Assembly: GCA_900767695.1 (NCBI GenBank)
Contig: CAAGAC010000116.1
Span: forward strand, 46,070-110,069
Length of the DNA stretch: 64,000 bases
From: an uncultured Succinivibrio sp.
GTDB lineage: Bacteria; Pseudomonadota; Gammaproteobacteria; Enterobacterales; Succinivibrionaceae
Reading direction: 5' to 3'
Every line of letters starts with the position of its first letter. The first letter of the stretch is position 1. The position numbers and the translations under genes are program-made. A model generated the notes under the pieces. It saw only the letters and a program-made list of their open reading frames with translations, was not told where the DNA came from and did no database searches. Shown here piece after piece: positions 42,999 to 51,521 of the stretch.

Positions 42999-45960
42999 GG
43001 ATCTTCTCCCAGATCCTGATGACGTCCGCGCACTCCCTGGGGACGTGGTCGCGGGGGAGGATGCGCTTGAGATCTGCAAGCGACAGCGAGTGGTACCAGC
43101 GCCTGATGGCGATGTAGGCGGCCTTGAGATCGCTGGCGTCCTCCTCGGAGATGACGCCGATGCGCGCGCACTCCTCGAGGATCCTCACGTTGTCGCTCCA
43201 GAGCACCATGTCAGGGTGCGAGGGAGCCTCGCGCAGCAGGAGGTACTGGGCGATGAACTCGATGTCCACCATGCCGCCCGGGCTCTGCTTGAGGTCAAAG
43301 AGCGTCGCGCTGCCGCGGTCCAGGTGATCGCGCATCTTCCTGCGCATGGCCACCACGTCCTCGCGCAGCTTCTTAGGATCCCTCGGAGTCCTGAGCACGC
43401 CCTCGCGGATCCTCGAGAACTCGCCTATCACCGCCTCGGAGCCTGCTATCGGCCTTGCGCGCACCAGGGCCTGGTGCTCCCAGGTCCAGGCGCGCTCCTT
43501 CTGGTACTCCGAGTAGCCGTTGAGATCGGTGATGAGCAGTCCCGAGTCGCCGTCGGGGCGCAGGCGCATGTCGAGATCGTAGAGCACCCCGCCCTGGGTC
43601 CTGGTGGTGCAGATGTGCAGGAACTTCTGGACCAGCCTCTGGTAGAAGGTGAAGCAGGGCACGCTGCGATCGCCCACGGTGTCGCCGTCGTTGACCACGC
43701 GGATGAACACCATGTCGAGATCGGACTTGTACCCAAGCTCGATGCCGCCGAGCTTTCCATAGCCTATGACCGCAAGCCCCGGATCATCGGCGCTGCAGCC
43801 CTCGGGCGCGCCGTAGGACTTGACGGTGTAGCGCCAGGCAAGGACCAGCACCTGCCTGACGATGGCCTCGGCGAGGAAGGTCAGGCAGTCCGAGACCTTC
43901 ATGAGGGGGAGGTGGCCCGACTTGTCCGACATCGAGATCCTGAAGACCATGATCTTCTTGAAGAGGCGCAGCTCCTCCATCTGCTGCTCCAGATCGTCGG
44001 GATCGACCCTCAGCATCCGCTCCTGGAGCCAGGAGAGATACTCCTGTGGCTTTGGCGGGGCGGTGAAGTACTGGGGGATGATGAGCTCGTCGAGCAGGAT
44101 CGGGTGCGCCGTGACGAGGTCGGTCGCGTAGGCGTTCTCGTTGATGAGCTCGATGACCCGGCCGAGCACGCCCTCGTTGTCGTTTAGAAGCTGGAGGTAG
44201 GTCGTGCGCAGCGCAACGGTGGTGATTAAGGAGGCAAGCCCCGAGAGGGCGTGCGCTGCCGCCGTCGGCGCGGTGCCGCGGCAGACGGCGTGAAGCGCCT
44301 TTGGCTGCAGGCGCGAGAGCGTGTCGCGCCCCACCGGCCCCACCGGCATGCGCGAGAGGGTCGAGGAGAGCTTTATGGCCTCCCCTGCAAGATCTCCCGC
44401 GCACTTTTCCAGCACGCCAAGGTCGAAGGGCCTGGCGTCGTCGGACTTGGGGTCGGCCTTGCCCTCCCAGCCCTTGAGATCGGGGAGGATCGCCGCGGCA
44501 AGCTCGTCCTGCGGGGTCGTGGGATCTGAGAGCATGTCAAAGAGCGGATCGCTCTTTACGGCGCGCTCGTCGCGCTCCTCGCTCTCGGCGGCGACCACCT
44601 TGCGAAACTCGCCGTGGACATCTGAAGTCGCCTCGTGCACGGCCTTGAGGAACTCATTCCAGGCGTTCTCGCCGTCCGCGTCAAAGCCCATGGACCACAT
44701 GAGCCTGGCGCGGTCGCGCGGATTGTCAGGAAGGGTCTGGGTCTGGCGGTCAGCCTGCTCCTGGAGCGTGTTCTCAAGCCTTCTTAAAAAGACATAGCGC
44801 TCATCGAGCATCTCACAGACCTTCTTGGGCAGGAGCCTCTGGTCTGAGAGCACGTGGAGGGTCTTCCTCAGGCTGCGCTCCTGGAGCGCGGGGATGCGCC
44901 CGCCGCGCATGAGCTCGAAGACCTGGGCGATGAACTCCACCTCGCGGATCCCGCCCTCGCCGAGCTTGAAGTTGCCAACGAGGTTGCGGCGGCGCACCTC
45001 GCTCTCGATCATGTGCTTGAGCTTTCTTAGCGACTCAATGGCGCCGTAGTCGAGGTAGCGGCGGTAGACGAAGGGGCGGAGCATCGAGACCAGGGCGTCG
45101 CCGTAGTGCCCGTTGCGCTCGGGGCCGCCAAGGAGCCTTGCCTTGACCAGGGCGTAGCGCTCCCAGGTGCGGCCCTGGGTCTCGTAGTAGTTTGAGAGCG
45201 CGTCGAACGAGTTCACAAGCGCGCCGGCGTCGCCGAAGGGCCTGAGCCTGAGGTCGATGCGGTAGCAGAAGGAGTCGGCGGTGAGATCCGAGAGCAGGTT
45301 CGCCGCCGTGGTGACTATCCTCTGGAAGAACTCGCGGAAGCTTGTCGAGGACATGCCGCCCTGGGTCTCGCCCTCGTGCGGGTAGCAGAAGATGAGGTCC
45401 AAGTCCGAGGAGAAGTTGAGCTCGCCGCCGCCTAGCTTGCCCATGCCGTAGGTGAGGAGCGGAAGCTGCGCGCCATCGTCGTCGATGGCGTCGCCGAAGG
45501 CGGTCCTGAGCGAGGAGCGCGTGATGTCCAGGGTGCGCAGCACCACGGCCTCGGCAGTCTCGGTCAGCGTCCTGAAGGCCTCCTCGATGCCGGCCTTGCC
45601 CGTGAGGTCGCGCCAGGCGAGCATCGCAAGCCTGGTCCTCCTGAAGATCCGAAGCCTGCGCTTGAGATCGGGAAGCGCGATCGTGCCCTGGATGGCCGCA
45701 GCAGCGTCCTTTGCTATGGGATCGCCGCCCTCGCATTTGCGCTCGTAGGCGGGGATGTCGGCATCCCCGCGGCGCAGGAGCGCCGCGCACTCCTTTGGAT
45801 AGGCCGCAAGAGTTGACGAAAAGAAGTCGGAAAGCCCGAGAACTGTCCTGAAGTCTGGCCTTGCGTCAAAGAGCGCGAGGTCCTCCGGAGCCATGCGCGA
45901 CTTCACGCGATCGTACGCGCGTGAGGCCTCGTCCTCGAGGATTTTAGGAAGGGGGCGCAT
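42991..45960 (-). CDS. glnE: Glutamine synthetase adenylyltransferase/deadenylase GlnE
   Basis: 989 aa from the ATG at 45960 (MRPLPKIL, like the MKPL start of E. coli GlnE, GGAG 3 bases upstream). An in-frame ATG at 45996 has no ribosome binding site. GlnE adds or removes AMP on glutamine synthetase according to nitrogen status. It has two nucleotidyltransferase domains: LPLLTYGMGKLGGGELNFSSDLDLIF (deadenylase half) and LAVIGYGKLGGIELGYKSDLDMVF (adenylyl transferase half). RVDMRLRPFG-type segments follow each. It lies beside ygiF as in E. coli. Confidence 0.96.
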   Translation of the reverse strand: MRPLPKILEDEASRAYDRVKSRMAPEDLALFDARPDFRTVLGLSDFFSSTLAAYPKECAALLRRGDADIPAYERKCEGGDPIAKDAAAAIQGTIALPDLKRRLRIFRRTRLAMLAWRDLTGKAGIEEAFRTLTETAEAVVLRTLDITRSSLRTAFGDAIDDDGAQLPLLTYGMGKLGGGELNFSSDLDLIFCYPHEGETQGGMSSTSFREFFQRIVTTAANLLSDLTADSFCYRIDLRLRPFGDAGALVNSFDALSNYYETQGRTWERYALVKARLLGGPERNGHYGDALVSMLRPFVYRRYLDYGAIESLRKLKHMIESEVRRRNLVGNFKLGEGGIREVEFIAQVFELMRGGRIPALQERSLRKTLHVLSDQRLLPKKVCEMLDERYVFLRRLENTLQEQADRQTQTLPDNPRDRARLMWSMGFDADGENAWNEFLKAVHEATSDVHGEFRKVVAAESEERDERAVKSDPLFDMLSDPTTPQDELAAAILPDLKGWEGKADPKSDDARPFDLGVLEKCAGDLAGEAIKLSSTLSRMPVGPVGRDTLSRLQPKALHAVCRGTAPTAAAHALSGLASLITTVALRTTYLQLLNDNEGVLGRVIELINENAYATDLVTAHPILLDELIIPQYFTAPPKPQEYLSWLQERMLRVDPDDLEQQMEELRLFKKIMVFRISMSDKSGHLPLMKVSDCLTFLAEAIVRQVLVLAWRYTVKSYGAPEGCSADDPGLAVIGYGKLGGIELGYKSDLDMVFIRVVNDGDTVGDRSVPCFTFYQRLVQKFLHICTTRTQGGVLYDLDMRLRPDGDSGLLITDLNGYSEYQKERAWTWEHQALVRARPIAGSEAVIGEFSRIREGVLRTPRDPKKLREDVVAMRRKMRDHLDRGSATLFDLKQSPGGMVDIEFIAQYLLLREAPSHPDMVLWSDNVRILEECARIGVISEEDASDLKAAYIAIRRWYHSLSLADLKRILPRDHVPRECADVIRIWEKILG

Positions 45961-46037
45961 ATGCTCCGCGTCATTTGGGGTGTTTTCTTGCTGCATCTTG
46001 GGGGGGCGGGATCTTGGGTGGAGAAAGGGGGATTTAT

Positions 46038-46064
46038 AAAGCCGGGGCCATAGGCCCCGGCTTT
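46038..46064 (-). terminator. Terminator of the ygiF-like gene
   Basis: A 12-bp perfect stem (46038-46049 with 46053-46064) with a 3-base loop directly after the ygiF-like stop, followed on the minus strand by a short AT stretch. It would separate ygiF from glnE expression. Confidence 0.7.
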
Positions 46065-46067
46065 CTG

Positions 46068-47333
46068 TCAGCGCCTGCTCACAATCATCGAGAGCAGGAC
46101 GCGGAGCTTGAGCGGGATCACGTAGATCTGGCAGTCGTTCTCTATCCTGCGGACCTTGTCCACGAGCACCGAGAGCTCGTACTCGTCGAAGTCGAGCGAG
46201 GTCTTGGCGATCTTCTTCTCGTACTCGTAGCAGCGCTTCTCGTACTCCTTGAGGGTGCGGATGATGACGCGCAGCTCCTGATCGTAGCTCACGGGCTCGC
46301 GCTCGTCCTTGTAGAAGGCGGGAGGCGCGTCCTTGCGCAGCACCTTGAGCGCGCGGACGAGCGTGCGCAGCGTGGAGTTCTGGTAGGAGAACACCAGCGG
46401 ATCGTGCTTCAGGAGGAACAGCCCGTAGAGGTTGTCGAAGGTCGAGAGCAGGCTGCTGATGTAGGAGACCAGGTCAGAGCTCGTCTGGGTGTCGGAGAAG
46501 TCGACGCTGTTGCGCTTGCCGCGCAGCAGCACCTGCGCGCGGTGCATCTTTGAGAAGGGCTCCATGACGAGGGGCAGATCCTTCTCGGCGAAGGTGGTGA
46601 CCAGCGCGTTGTAGATGAGCATCACGCTGTCCTCCGAGCGCGAGGTCTGCTTGAGCTCGACCTCAAGCTCGTTGATGGGGTACGGCGCGCCGCTGTCGAG
46701 ATCGATCGAGCCGTGGTCGTAGGCCACCTCGAAGAGGCTGTCCATGCACTCGAAGTCGAACGACTCGCGGGTGAACGAGATGCGGCACGAGGGCTGGAGC
46801 AGGTGCTGCACAAGCTCGACGTCGAAGCCGTCGGGGAAGACCTCGGCGGGGAACTTGGCAAGCCTTGGCATCTTGGCCGAGCGGGAGATGGGGATGTTGT
46901 ACTCGCCGCGGGAGTGGAGGCCGCCCTGGTTCTTGCCGCGAAGCTTCAATGTCTGCTCCGAGAAGTCCTTGCCGTGGCGGATGCGCAGCCCGATCCCCGC
47001 CTTGAAGAGATCGTCGTCTGGCGTGTCGAAGTAGGTGTTCTCCAGGAGATCGCTGCGCTCGCGCGAGACCTTGCCGAGCGAGGCGAACACCTCGGAGAGC
47101 GACTCGGGCCTGCCGAGCACGCCGAGCTTGATCTCTATCTCGCGGTGATCGGTGAGGCTGCTCCCCTTGGGCTCCTCCGTCTGCGCGGCAGAAGGCGCCG
47201 CGGCAGGGGCCGCGGCCGCCTTCTTAACGCCCGATGCCCTGCGCGGGCGCGGCGCCGCCTTGCGCGGCTTGGCCGCCTGGGATTTCACTGCCTCCGGCGC
47301 CTTGGCGCCTGCCTCCTTCGTCGCCTCTGTCAT
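46068..47333 (-). CDS. ygiF: CYTH-domain inorganic triphosphatase, YgiF-like
   Basis: 421 aa from the ATG at 47333 (GGAGACAAGGAA upstream). YgiF hydrolyses inorganic triphosphate. Residues 1-62 are an Ala/Lys/Pro-rich extension. The CYTH domain begins with the signature EIEIK (ExExK), then ENTYFDTPDDDLFKAGIGLRIR and TLKLRGKNQGGLHSRGEYNI, and ELEVELKQ with metal-binding acidic residues. The C-terminal ~170 residues are helical and Arg/Lys/Glu-rich, matching a divergent CHAD region in position. Beside glnE and divergent from ygiM, as in E. coli. Confidence 0.85.
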   Translation of the reverse strand: MTEATKEAGAKAPEAVKSQAAKPRKAAPRPRRASGVKKAAAAPAAAPSAAQTEEPKGSSLTDHREIEIKLGVLGRPESLSEVFASLGKVSRERSDLLENTYFDTPDDDLFKAGIGLRIRHGKDFSEQTLKLRGKNQGGLHSRGEYNIPISRSAKMPRLAKFPAEVFPDGFDVELVQHLLQPSCRISFTRESFDFECMDSLFEVAYDHGSIDLDSGAPYPINELEVELKQTSRSEDSVMLIYNALVTTFAEKDLPLVMEPFSKMHRAQVLLRGKRNSVDFSDTQTSSDLVSYISSLLSTFDNLYGLFLLKHDPLVFSYQNSTLRTLVRALKVLRKDAPPAFYKDEREPVSYDQELRVIIRTLKEYEKRCYEYEKKIAKTSLDFDEYELSVLVDKVRRIENDCQIYVIPLKLRVLLSMIVSRR

Positions 47334-47415
47334 TTCCTTGTCTCCTCTTCCTCCAAAGGCCGCGGCTGCCGCCGCGTGCTCCTCGACTATAGCACGCGCA
47401 ACGTTTTGAGCATTG

Positions 47416-47436
47416 GCGCAGTTCTCCAAACTGCGC
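47416..47436. repeat. Inverted repeat in the ygiF/ygiM divergent gap
   Basis: GCGCAGTT at 47416-47423 pairs with AACTGCGC at 47429-47436 across 5 bases. It could be a regulator site between the divergent genes; no known motif is matched. Confidence 0.4.
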
Positions 47437-47498
47437 TGTGCGTCAGGGGTTTTGGGTTAAGGCGAGGTTAAGCGGCAAAAAGAAGGATCATGGCCATG

Positions 47499-47507
47499 TG
47501 GTAAAAT
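47499..47507 (+). promoter_or_regulatory. Extended -10 promoter of the ygiM-like gene
   Basis: TGGTAAAAT at 47499-47507 is a TGn extended -10 with a five-of-six TATAAT match. It lies about 55 bp before the ygiM start. No convincing -35 is seen. Confidence 0.45.
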
Positions 47508-47561
47508 CCACCACGTGTCCGGCGGCCGTTGGCCGCCATGGAAAGCCTTTTAAGGAAGCAA

Positions 47562-48359
47562 ATGGACAAGCTCAAACTGACGGCTGCGGCGCTAGTGCTC
47601 GCCGCGGCATTCCCGGCACTTGCAGAAGATGCCGCCACGCAGGATCAGGGCCAGCAGGGCGCCGCCCAGGCCCAGGCACCTGCCGCGCAGGACGATGCGG
47701 CGCGGCAGGACGGGCCCCAGCCTGACGAGAACGGCTACTACCAGGGCGCGGGGATCTACGTCTCCGACAATGTGAACGCCCTGCTCCGCTCGGGTCCGGC
47801 CACCGGCTACCGCATCACCGGCGTCCTCCACCCGGGCGATCAGGTGACCTTCTCCCGCTACAGCCCTGACAAGCGCTTCATCGAGATCGTGACCCAGGAC
47901 GGCAAGAAGGTCTGGATGAGGTTTGCCGATCTCCAGCCCACTCCTGCCGCGAAGAACCAGCTCGACCAGCTCAAGGCCGAGAACGAGGAGCTCAAGCGCG
48001 AGCTCGAGCAGGCCCAGCAGGCGCCAGAGCAGAAGGCCCCCGAGGCGCAGCCCTCCGACGGCGCCAGTCCTGACGGGGAGGACGGCGCGAGCCAGGATGC
48101 CGAGATCGGCAGGCTCAACGACGAGATCTCCTCGCTCAAGGCGCAGAACGCCGATCTGCGCAAGGCCCTCGAGGAGGGCGGCAATGCCCAGGCCGCCACT
48201 GCGCTGCCTCCTGCAAGCGCCGGCGACACCAGGCGCGAGCTTGACCTGCAGATGCGCTGGTGGATCCAGGGCGCGCTCATCGCCTTAGGCGGCGCGGTGG
48301 CCGGCATCATCCTCGTGATGCTGCCAAAGCCCCGCCGCAAGCGCCACGAGCGCTACTGA
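47562..48359 (+). CDS. ygiM: SH3-domain envelope protein, YgiM-like (TIGR04211 type)
   Basis: 265 aa from the ATG at 47562 (AAGGAAG upstream). Signal peptide MDKLKLTAAALVLAAAFPALA, then a Gln/Ala-rich stretch. The bacterial SH3 domain is at about 75-140 (IYVSDNVNALLRSGPATGYRITGVL, DGKKVWMRFADLQ). A coiled coil (about 150-225) with Asp/Gln/Ala linkers follows. One C-terminal membrane span (WWIQGALIALGGAVAGIILVML) precedes a basic tail. The protein is thus exported and anchored from the C-terminus. Function is not known; the ygiM-ygiF-glnE neighbourhood is conserved. Confidence 0.88.
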   Translation: MDKLKLTAAALVLAAAFPALAEDAATQDQGQQGAAQAQAPAAQDDAARQDGPQPDENGYYQGAGIYVSDNVNALLRSGPATGYRITGVLHPGDQVTFSRYSPDKRFIEIVTQDGKKVWMRFADLQPTPAAKNQLDQLKAENEELKRELEQAQQAPEQKAPEAQPSDGASPDGEDGASQDAEIGRLNDEISSLKAQNADLRKALEEGGNAQAATALPPASAGDTRRELDLQMRWWIQGALIALGGAVAGIILVMLPKPRRKRHERY

Positions 48360-48376
48360 GAGAGCGTGAGAAGCAG

Positions 48377-48407
48377 GGGGCGGCCGGACGGCCGCCCCTT
48401 TGCTTTT
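48377..48407 (+). terminator. Terminator of the ygiM-like gene
   Basis: GGGGCGGCC at 48377-48385 pairs with GGCCGCCCC at 48390-48398 across GGAC, followed by TTTGCTTTT. It starts 18 bp after the stop. Confidence 0.88.
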
Positions 48408-48434
48408 CCCGCCTTCACCAAACCGCCAGGCAAG

Positions 48435-48464
48435 AAAAAAGGATCCGTTTTTGCGGATCCTTTT
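48435..48464 (-). terminator. Bidirectional terminator, end of rpsU
   Basis: AAAAGGATCCG and its reverse complement (48437-48447 and 48454-48464) enclose TTTTTG. On the minus strand the stem is followed by TTTTTT, so it would end the rpsU transcript; on the plus strand it could back up the ygiM terminator. Confidence 0.8.
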
Positions 48465-48563
48465 CCAATTTTGCAGGGGCGGGGCAAAGCCCCAGTCCCC
48501 TGCCGAGGCCGGGTCGGCGCGAGGCTTTCCCGGATGCTGCAGTCTTCAATGAGACGGCGTCAG

Positions 48564-48779
48564 TCAGTAAAGCCTGCTGTGGCGAGCATTCTCGCGGGCG
48601 AGCTTCTTTGCGTGACGCTTGGCTGCGGAGGCCTTGGCGCGCTTACGGATAGTAGTAGGCTTCTCGTAGAACTCGCGGGCCCTGACGTCGGCAAGAATGC
48701 CGGCTTTCTCGCAGGAGCGCTTGAAACGCCTTAAAGCGGCGTCAAAAGGCTCATTCTCACGTACTCTGATGACTGGCAT
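48564..48779 (-). CDS. rpsU: Ribosomal protein S21
   Basis: 71 aa from the ATG at 48779; an in-frame extension upstream is non-coding leader. Small, very basic 30S protein, [20 protein letters not shown] with the [21 protein letters not shown] core and the [11 protein letters not shown] end typical of gammaproteobacteria. Transcribed alone here. The usual rpsU-dnaG-rpoD macromolecular synthesis operon is not seen, as the gene downstream (plus strand) is ygiM-like and convergent. Confidence 0.97.
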   Translation of the reverse strand: MPVIRVRENEPFDAALRRFKRSCEKAGILADVRAREFYEKPTTIRKRAKASAAKRHAKKLARENARHSRLY

Positions 48780-48847
48780 GTGGAAAACCACCTTCCTTTT
48801 GAATATCAATTGAACAAATGCATGCTGCAATTGCAGCAAACCTGATG

Positions 48848-48856
48848 ATTATACCA
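48848..48856 (-). promoter_or_regulatory. Extended -10 promoter of rpsU
   Basis: The minus strand reads TGGTATAAT, a perfect TATAAT with the TGn extension, about 70 bp before the rpsU start. There is no clear -35, as expected for an extended -10 promoter. Confidence 0.75.
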
Positions 48857-48944
48857 GCAAACAAAAGGCAGGCGCCGCGATCGCGCTCAAGGATGCGAAA
48901 TTTTAGGAGGGATGGAGGAGTGCGTGGGTACGCTTCGAGGCGCC

Positions 48945-49427
48945 TCAGCGGGCCTTCCTCGCGGCCTTCTTTTCCTCAGGCAGAGCCACGAGCCTGAAGG
49001 CACTGATGTCGCGCCCGACGCGCAGCTCCTGGGCCTTGGCGCGCACCAGCGGGTGCTCCTCGGGAAGCGCCAGATCGGCAGGCCCCAGGCCGCGCAGCGA
49101 CGCCTCGTCAAGCTTCAGGATCCTCGAGGGGGCGGCGCCTCGCGGGATGATCTGCTCGTCAGACTTGCGAAGCGCCCCGAGCTGGGCCTCGTAGATGCGC
49201 GCGTCGTTCTGGAGCCTCTCGGAGACCAGCGCGGCCGCCTTGTCCTCTACCTTGCTATAGGAATAGCCAACCCATACAGAGAAGGCTCCGAGGCCGAGCG
49301 CGGTGAAGACCATGCCAAAGAGCGTGGTACTCAGGAGCGTGATGAAGGGAGGGCGCATGCCGGCTGCGCGCATCAGCGCCTTGCGCCAGGCTTCAAGCGC
49401 GGATCCCGCGGCCTTGCGGAAGGTCAC
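48945..49427 (-). CDS. Single-pass membrane protein, possibly GspB/ExeB-like
   Basis: 160 aa. Amphipathic basic N-terminus, one membrane span at about residues 29-53 (FITLLSTTLFGMVFTALGLGAFSVWVGY), then a periplasmic helical and small beta-like part ending in a Lys/Arg-rich tail. The start overlaps the stop of the gspA-like gene by 4 bp (ATGA). ExeA/GspA is encoded with the membrane protein ExeB/GspB in Aeromonas, and that position is the main reason for this suggestion. I see no strong GspB sequence motif. Confidence 0.45.
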   Translation of the reverse strand: MTFRKAAGSALEAWRKALMRAAGMRPPFITLLSTTLFGMVFTALGLGAFSVWVGYSYSKVEDKAAALVSERLQNDARIYEAQLGALRKSDEQIIPRGAAPSRILKLDEASLRGLGPADLALPEEHPLVRAKAQELRVGRDISAFRLVALPEEKKAARKAR

Positions 49428-51304
49428 CTGCCCTCCCCTGCGCCCTGGCTTTCACTGGCGCCACTGCCAGCATTGCCGGCCTCATCCCCTGCAGGAGCCC
49501 TGGGCGCAGGAGCGGGCTGCGCCTGCTCCTGCCTCTGGGACTTATCTGGCTGGTCCTGCCTTGGCTGCGGCGCGTCAGCGGCGGCGTCTTTTTGCGCGCC
49601 CGGGGCGGCGGCATTGCCATTCTGCGCCTCGTCTGGATCGTCGTCGTCCTGCCCGTCCTCGGGGCGGCCGTCGGCGCGGTAGAGGCGCGGCCCCTCGTCC
49701 GAGCAGCGGTCGAGCGCCATCAGCCGCGCCTGGGCGTCGCCGAACCTGAACTTGAAGGCGACGAGCGACTGGGCATAGAGGGACTGGTTCCTGATGGTGC
49801 CCTCGTCCACCTTGAGGGCGCACTCAAGCTCGGGGAGGATCCCCTTCTGCCTGGCCTTCTGGAAGGAAAGCGGCTTGTCGAGGATGCCGCGGTGGCGCGG
49901 CACCACCTGCAGGCTCGCCCCGTCGTACTCGCTCTCGACGAACTGCCGCCTCACGTCGAAGATCCTGTCGCCGAGGAGCAGCCTCAGTCCGTCCTTCCCG
50001 GCCTTCACGAGCACCGCGTAGTAAGGCGTGAGGTTCTCGTCGCGCATCTGCAGCACCGCGGGGCGGTCCGACGAGAGAACCTCGCCAAGGCTTGAGGCGC
50101 GGTCGAGGCACTCAAGCGAGGTGCCCTTGAGATCCGAGCACTGGGCGGGGCTGCCGTCCTTGCGCTGGTAGCCCCAGAGGCCGATGAGCGATGAGACCGC
50201 GTCCGACTTGAAGAGCGACTGCGCGCGGTAGGAGAAGAATATTCCCGTCTCCCTGCCCTGGCGCGAGAGCGCGTAGGAGCGGGCGCGGAAGTAGCCGTCG
50301 GCCGCAGCCTTCACCGCAGACTTGCCGTTGAGCGCGGCCGAGACCTGCTCGACCGAGGGGCTTCTTGGAAAGAGCCACCAGGCCGCGGCGAAGGCCGCGC
50401 AGGAGAGCATGGCGCCGAGCGCGAGGAAGGGCAGGCGGTAGACCACGCAGCGCGCTGCCTTGCGCATGATCCTCGCTGTCCTCACCATGAGTCCCGCGTG
50501 GCCGTGGCGCACGAGGCCGACTGCCCGGCGCACCATCCTGCCCGAGACCTGGCGGCGGTTCTGGTGGCTGGCAATTGCAAGCGACTCGTCTGCTATCGAG
50601 TTTATGAGCCTCGGAAGGCCGCCCGATCCCCTGAAGATCTCCGAGAGCGCGTTCTGCGTGAAGAGCGGCTCGTGGCAGCCTGCCTGCTGGAGCCTGAAGG
50701 AGATGTAGGCCTGCACCTCGTCGCGCTTTAAAGCAGGGATGGTCGCAAATGCCCTCACGCGCGAGTAGAACATCTTCATTGAGGGTCGCTGGATGCGGCG
50801 CGTGAGCTGCTCCTGGCCTACCAGCAGGAAGTTCACCCTCCTGCCGGTCGTCCCCTCGATGTTGCTCATGAGCCTCACCTGCTCCAGTGTCTCGTCCGAG
50901 AGTCCCTGGGCCTCGTCGATGATCACGGTGGTCAGCTCGTCGGCCCTTGCCGGGTTGTCGAGCATCTGCCTGAGCCTGAAGGTGAGCTCGGCCACGGCCT
51001 CGAGCGAGGTTGCCGCGACGCCGCAGGCGCGCAGCACGGTGGCAAGCAGCAGGTGGGGGTTGAGGCGCGGATCGTCGATGGCGATGATCCTCATGCGCTG
51101 GGGCAGCGTGCGGATGAGCATGCGCACGAGCGTGGTCTTACCCGACCCGGAAGGCCCTTGGAGCACGCAGATTGACCCTTGGCGCGACAGCTGCTCCTTG
51201 AGAAGCCCGAGAGCCTGCTTCTGGGCGCTTCCAACATAGTAGAAGCGCTCGTCGGGCAGGCCGTCGAACGGGGCCTCGGTGAGCGAGAAGTAGGTTTCGT
51301 ACAT
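49424..51304 (-). CDS. gspA: ExeA/GspA-type AAA+ ATPase of secretin assembly
   Basis: 626 aa. It opens MYETYFSLTEAPFDGLPDER, the hallmark of the ExeA/GspA/MshM group. Walker A GPSGSGKT is at 50-57 and Walker B is TVIIDEAQGLSDE. The sensor and arginine region is GLPRLINSIADESLAIA. A membrane span lies at about 285-310. The periplasmic region has SSLIGLWGYQR and a C39-like stretch (AVLQMRDENLTPYYAVLVKAGKDGLRLLLGD), as in ExeA. The last ~100 residues are Asp/Gln/Pro-rich. In Aeromonas ExeAB helps insert the type II secretion secretin through peptidoglycan. The gene has no evident ribosome binding site. Confidence 0.78.
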   Translation of the reverse strand: MYETYFSLTEAPFDGLPDERFYYVGSAQKQALGLLKEQLSRQGSICVLQGPSGSGKTTLVRMLIRTLPQRMRIIAIDDPRLNPHLLLATVLRACGVAATSLEAVAELTFRLRQMLDNPARADELTTVIIDEAQGLSDETLEQVRLMSNIEGTTGRRVNFLLVGQEQLTRRIQRPSMKMFYSRVRAFATIPALKRDEVQAYISFRLQQAGCHEPLFTQNALSEIFRGSGGLPRLINSIADESLAIASHQNRRQVSGRMVRRAVGLVRHGHAGLMVRTARIMRKAARCVVYRLPFLALGAMLSCAAFAAAWWLFPRSPSVEQVSAALNGKSAVKAAADGYFRARSYALSRQGRETGIFFSYRAQSLFKSDAVSSLIGLWGYQRKDGSPAQCSDLKGTSLECLDRASSLGEVLSSDRPAVLQMRDENLTPYYAVLVKAGKDGLRLLLGDRIFDVRRQFVESEYDGASLQVVPRHRGILDKPLSFQKARQKGILPELECALKVDEGTIRNQSLYAQSLVAFKFRFGDAQARLMALDRCSDEGPRLYRADGRPEDGQDDDDPDEAQNGNAAAPGAQKDAAADAPQPRQDQPDKSQRQEQAQPAPAPRAPAGDEAGNAGSGASESQGAGEGR

Positions 51305-51326
51305 AAGGGATCAGCTGCGCGATCAT

Positions 51327-51360
51327 GGAAAGGCGGGCGCGGATGCCTCCGCCCCCGCCT
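51327..51360 (-). repeat. Hairpin in the gspA/cca divergent gap
   Basis: GGAAAGGCGGG near 51325-51335 and its reverse complement near 51353-51363 form a long GC-rich stem in the gspA leader. A smaller hairpin (CGGGGC/GCCCCG) lies at about 51483-51497 before cca. Their roles are not known. Confidence 0.4.
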
Positions 51361-51415
51361 TTCCGCAGGTTCTTGCATACAAAAACCATAGGCAGATCCG
51401 TGTCTTCAGCACGCC

Positions 51416-51444
51416 TTGCCACATGCGTCCGTATGCGATAATAC
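51416..51444 (+). promoter_or_regulatory. Candidate promoter of cca
   Basis: TTGCCA at 51416-51421 (five of six) with TAATAC at 51439-51444 at a 17-base spacer, or GATAAT at 51437-51442 at 15 bases. It lies about 75 bp before the cca start. Confidence 0.45.
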
Positions 51445-51521
51445 TGGTAGATGATACAACATCGGCCAAAACCCGATCAAAACGGGGCCCAGCCCCGCGG
51501 GTCTTGCCTTTGGAGGTTGCC

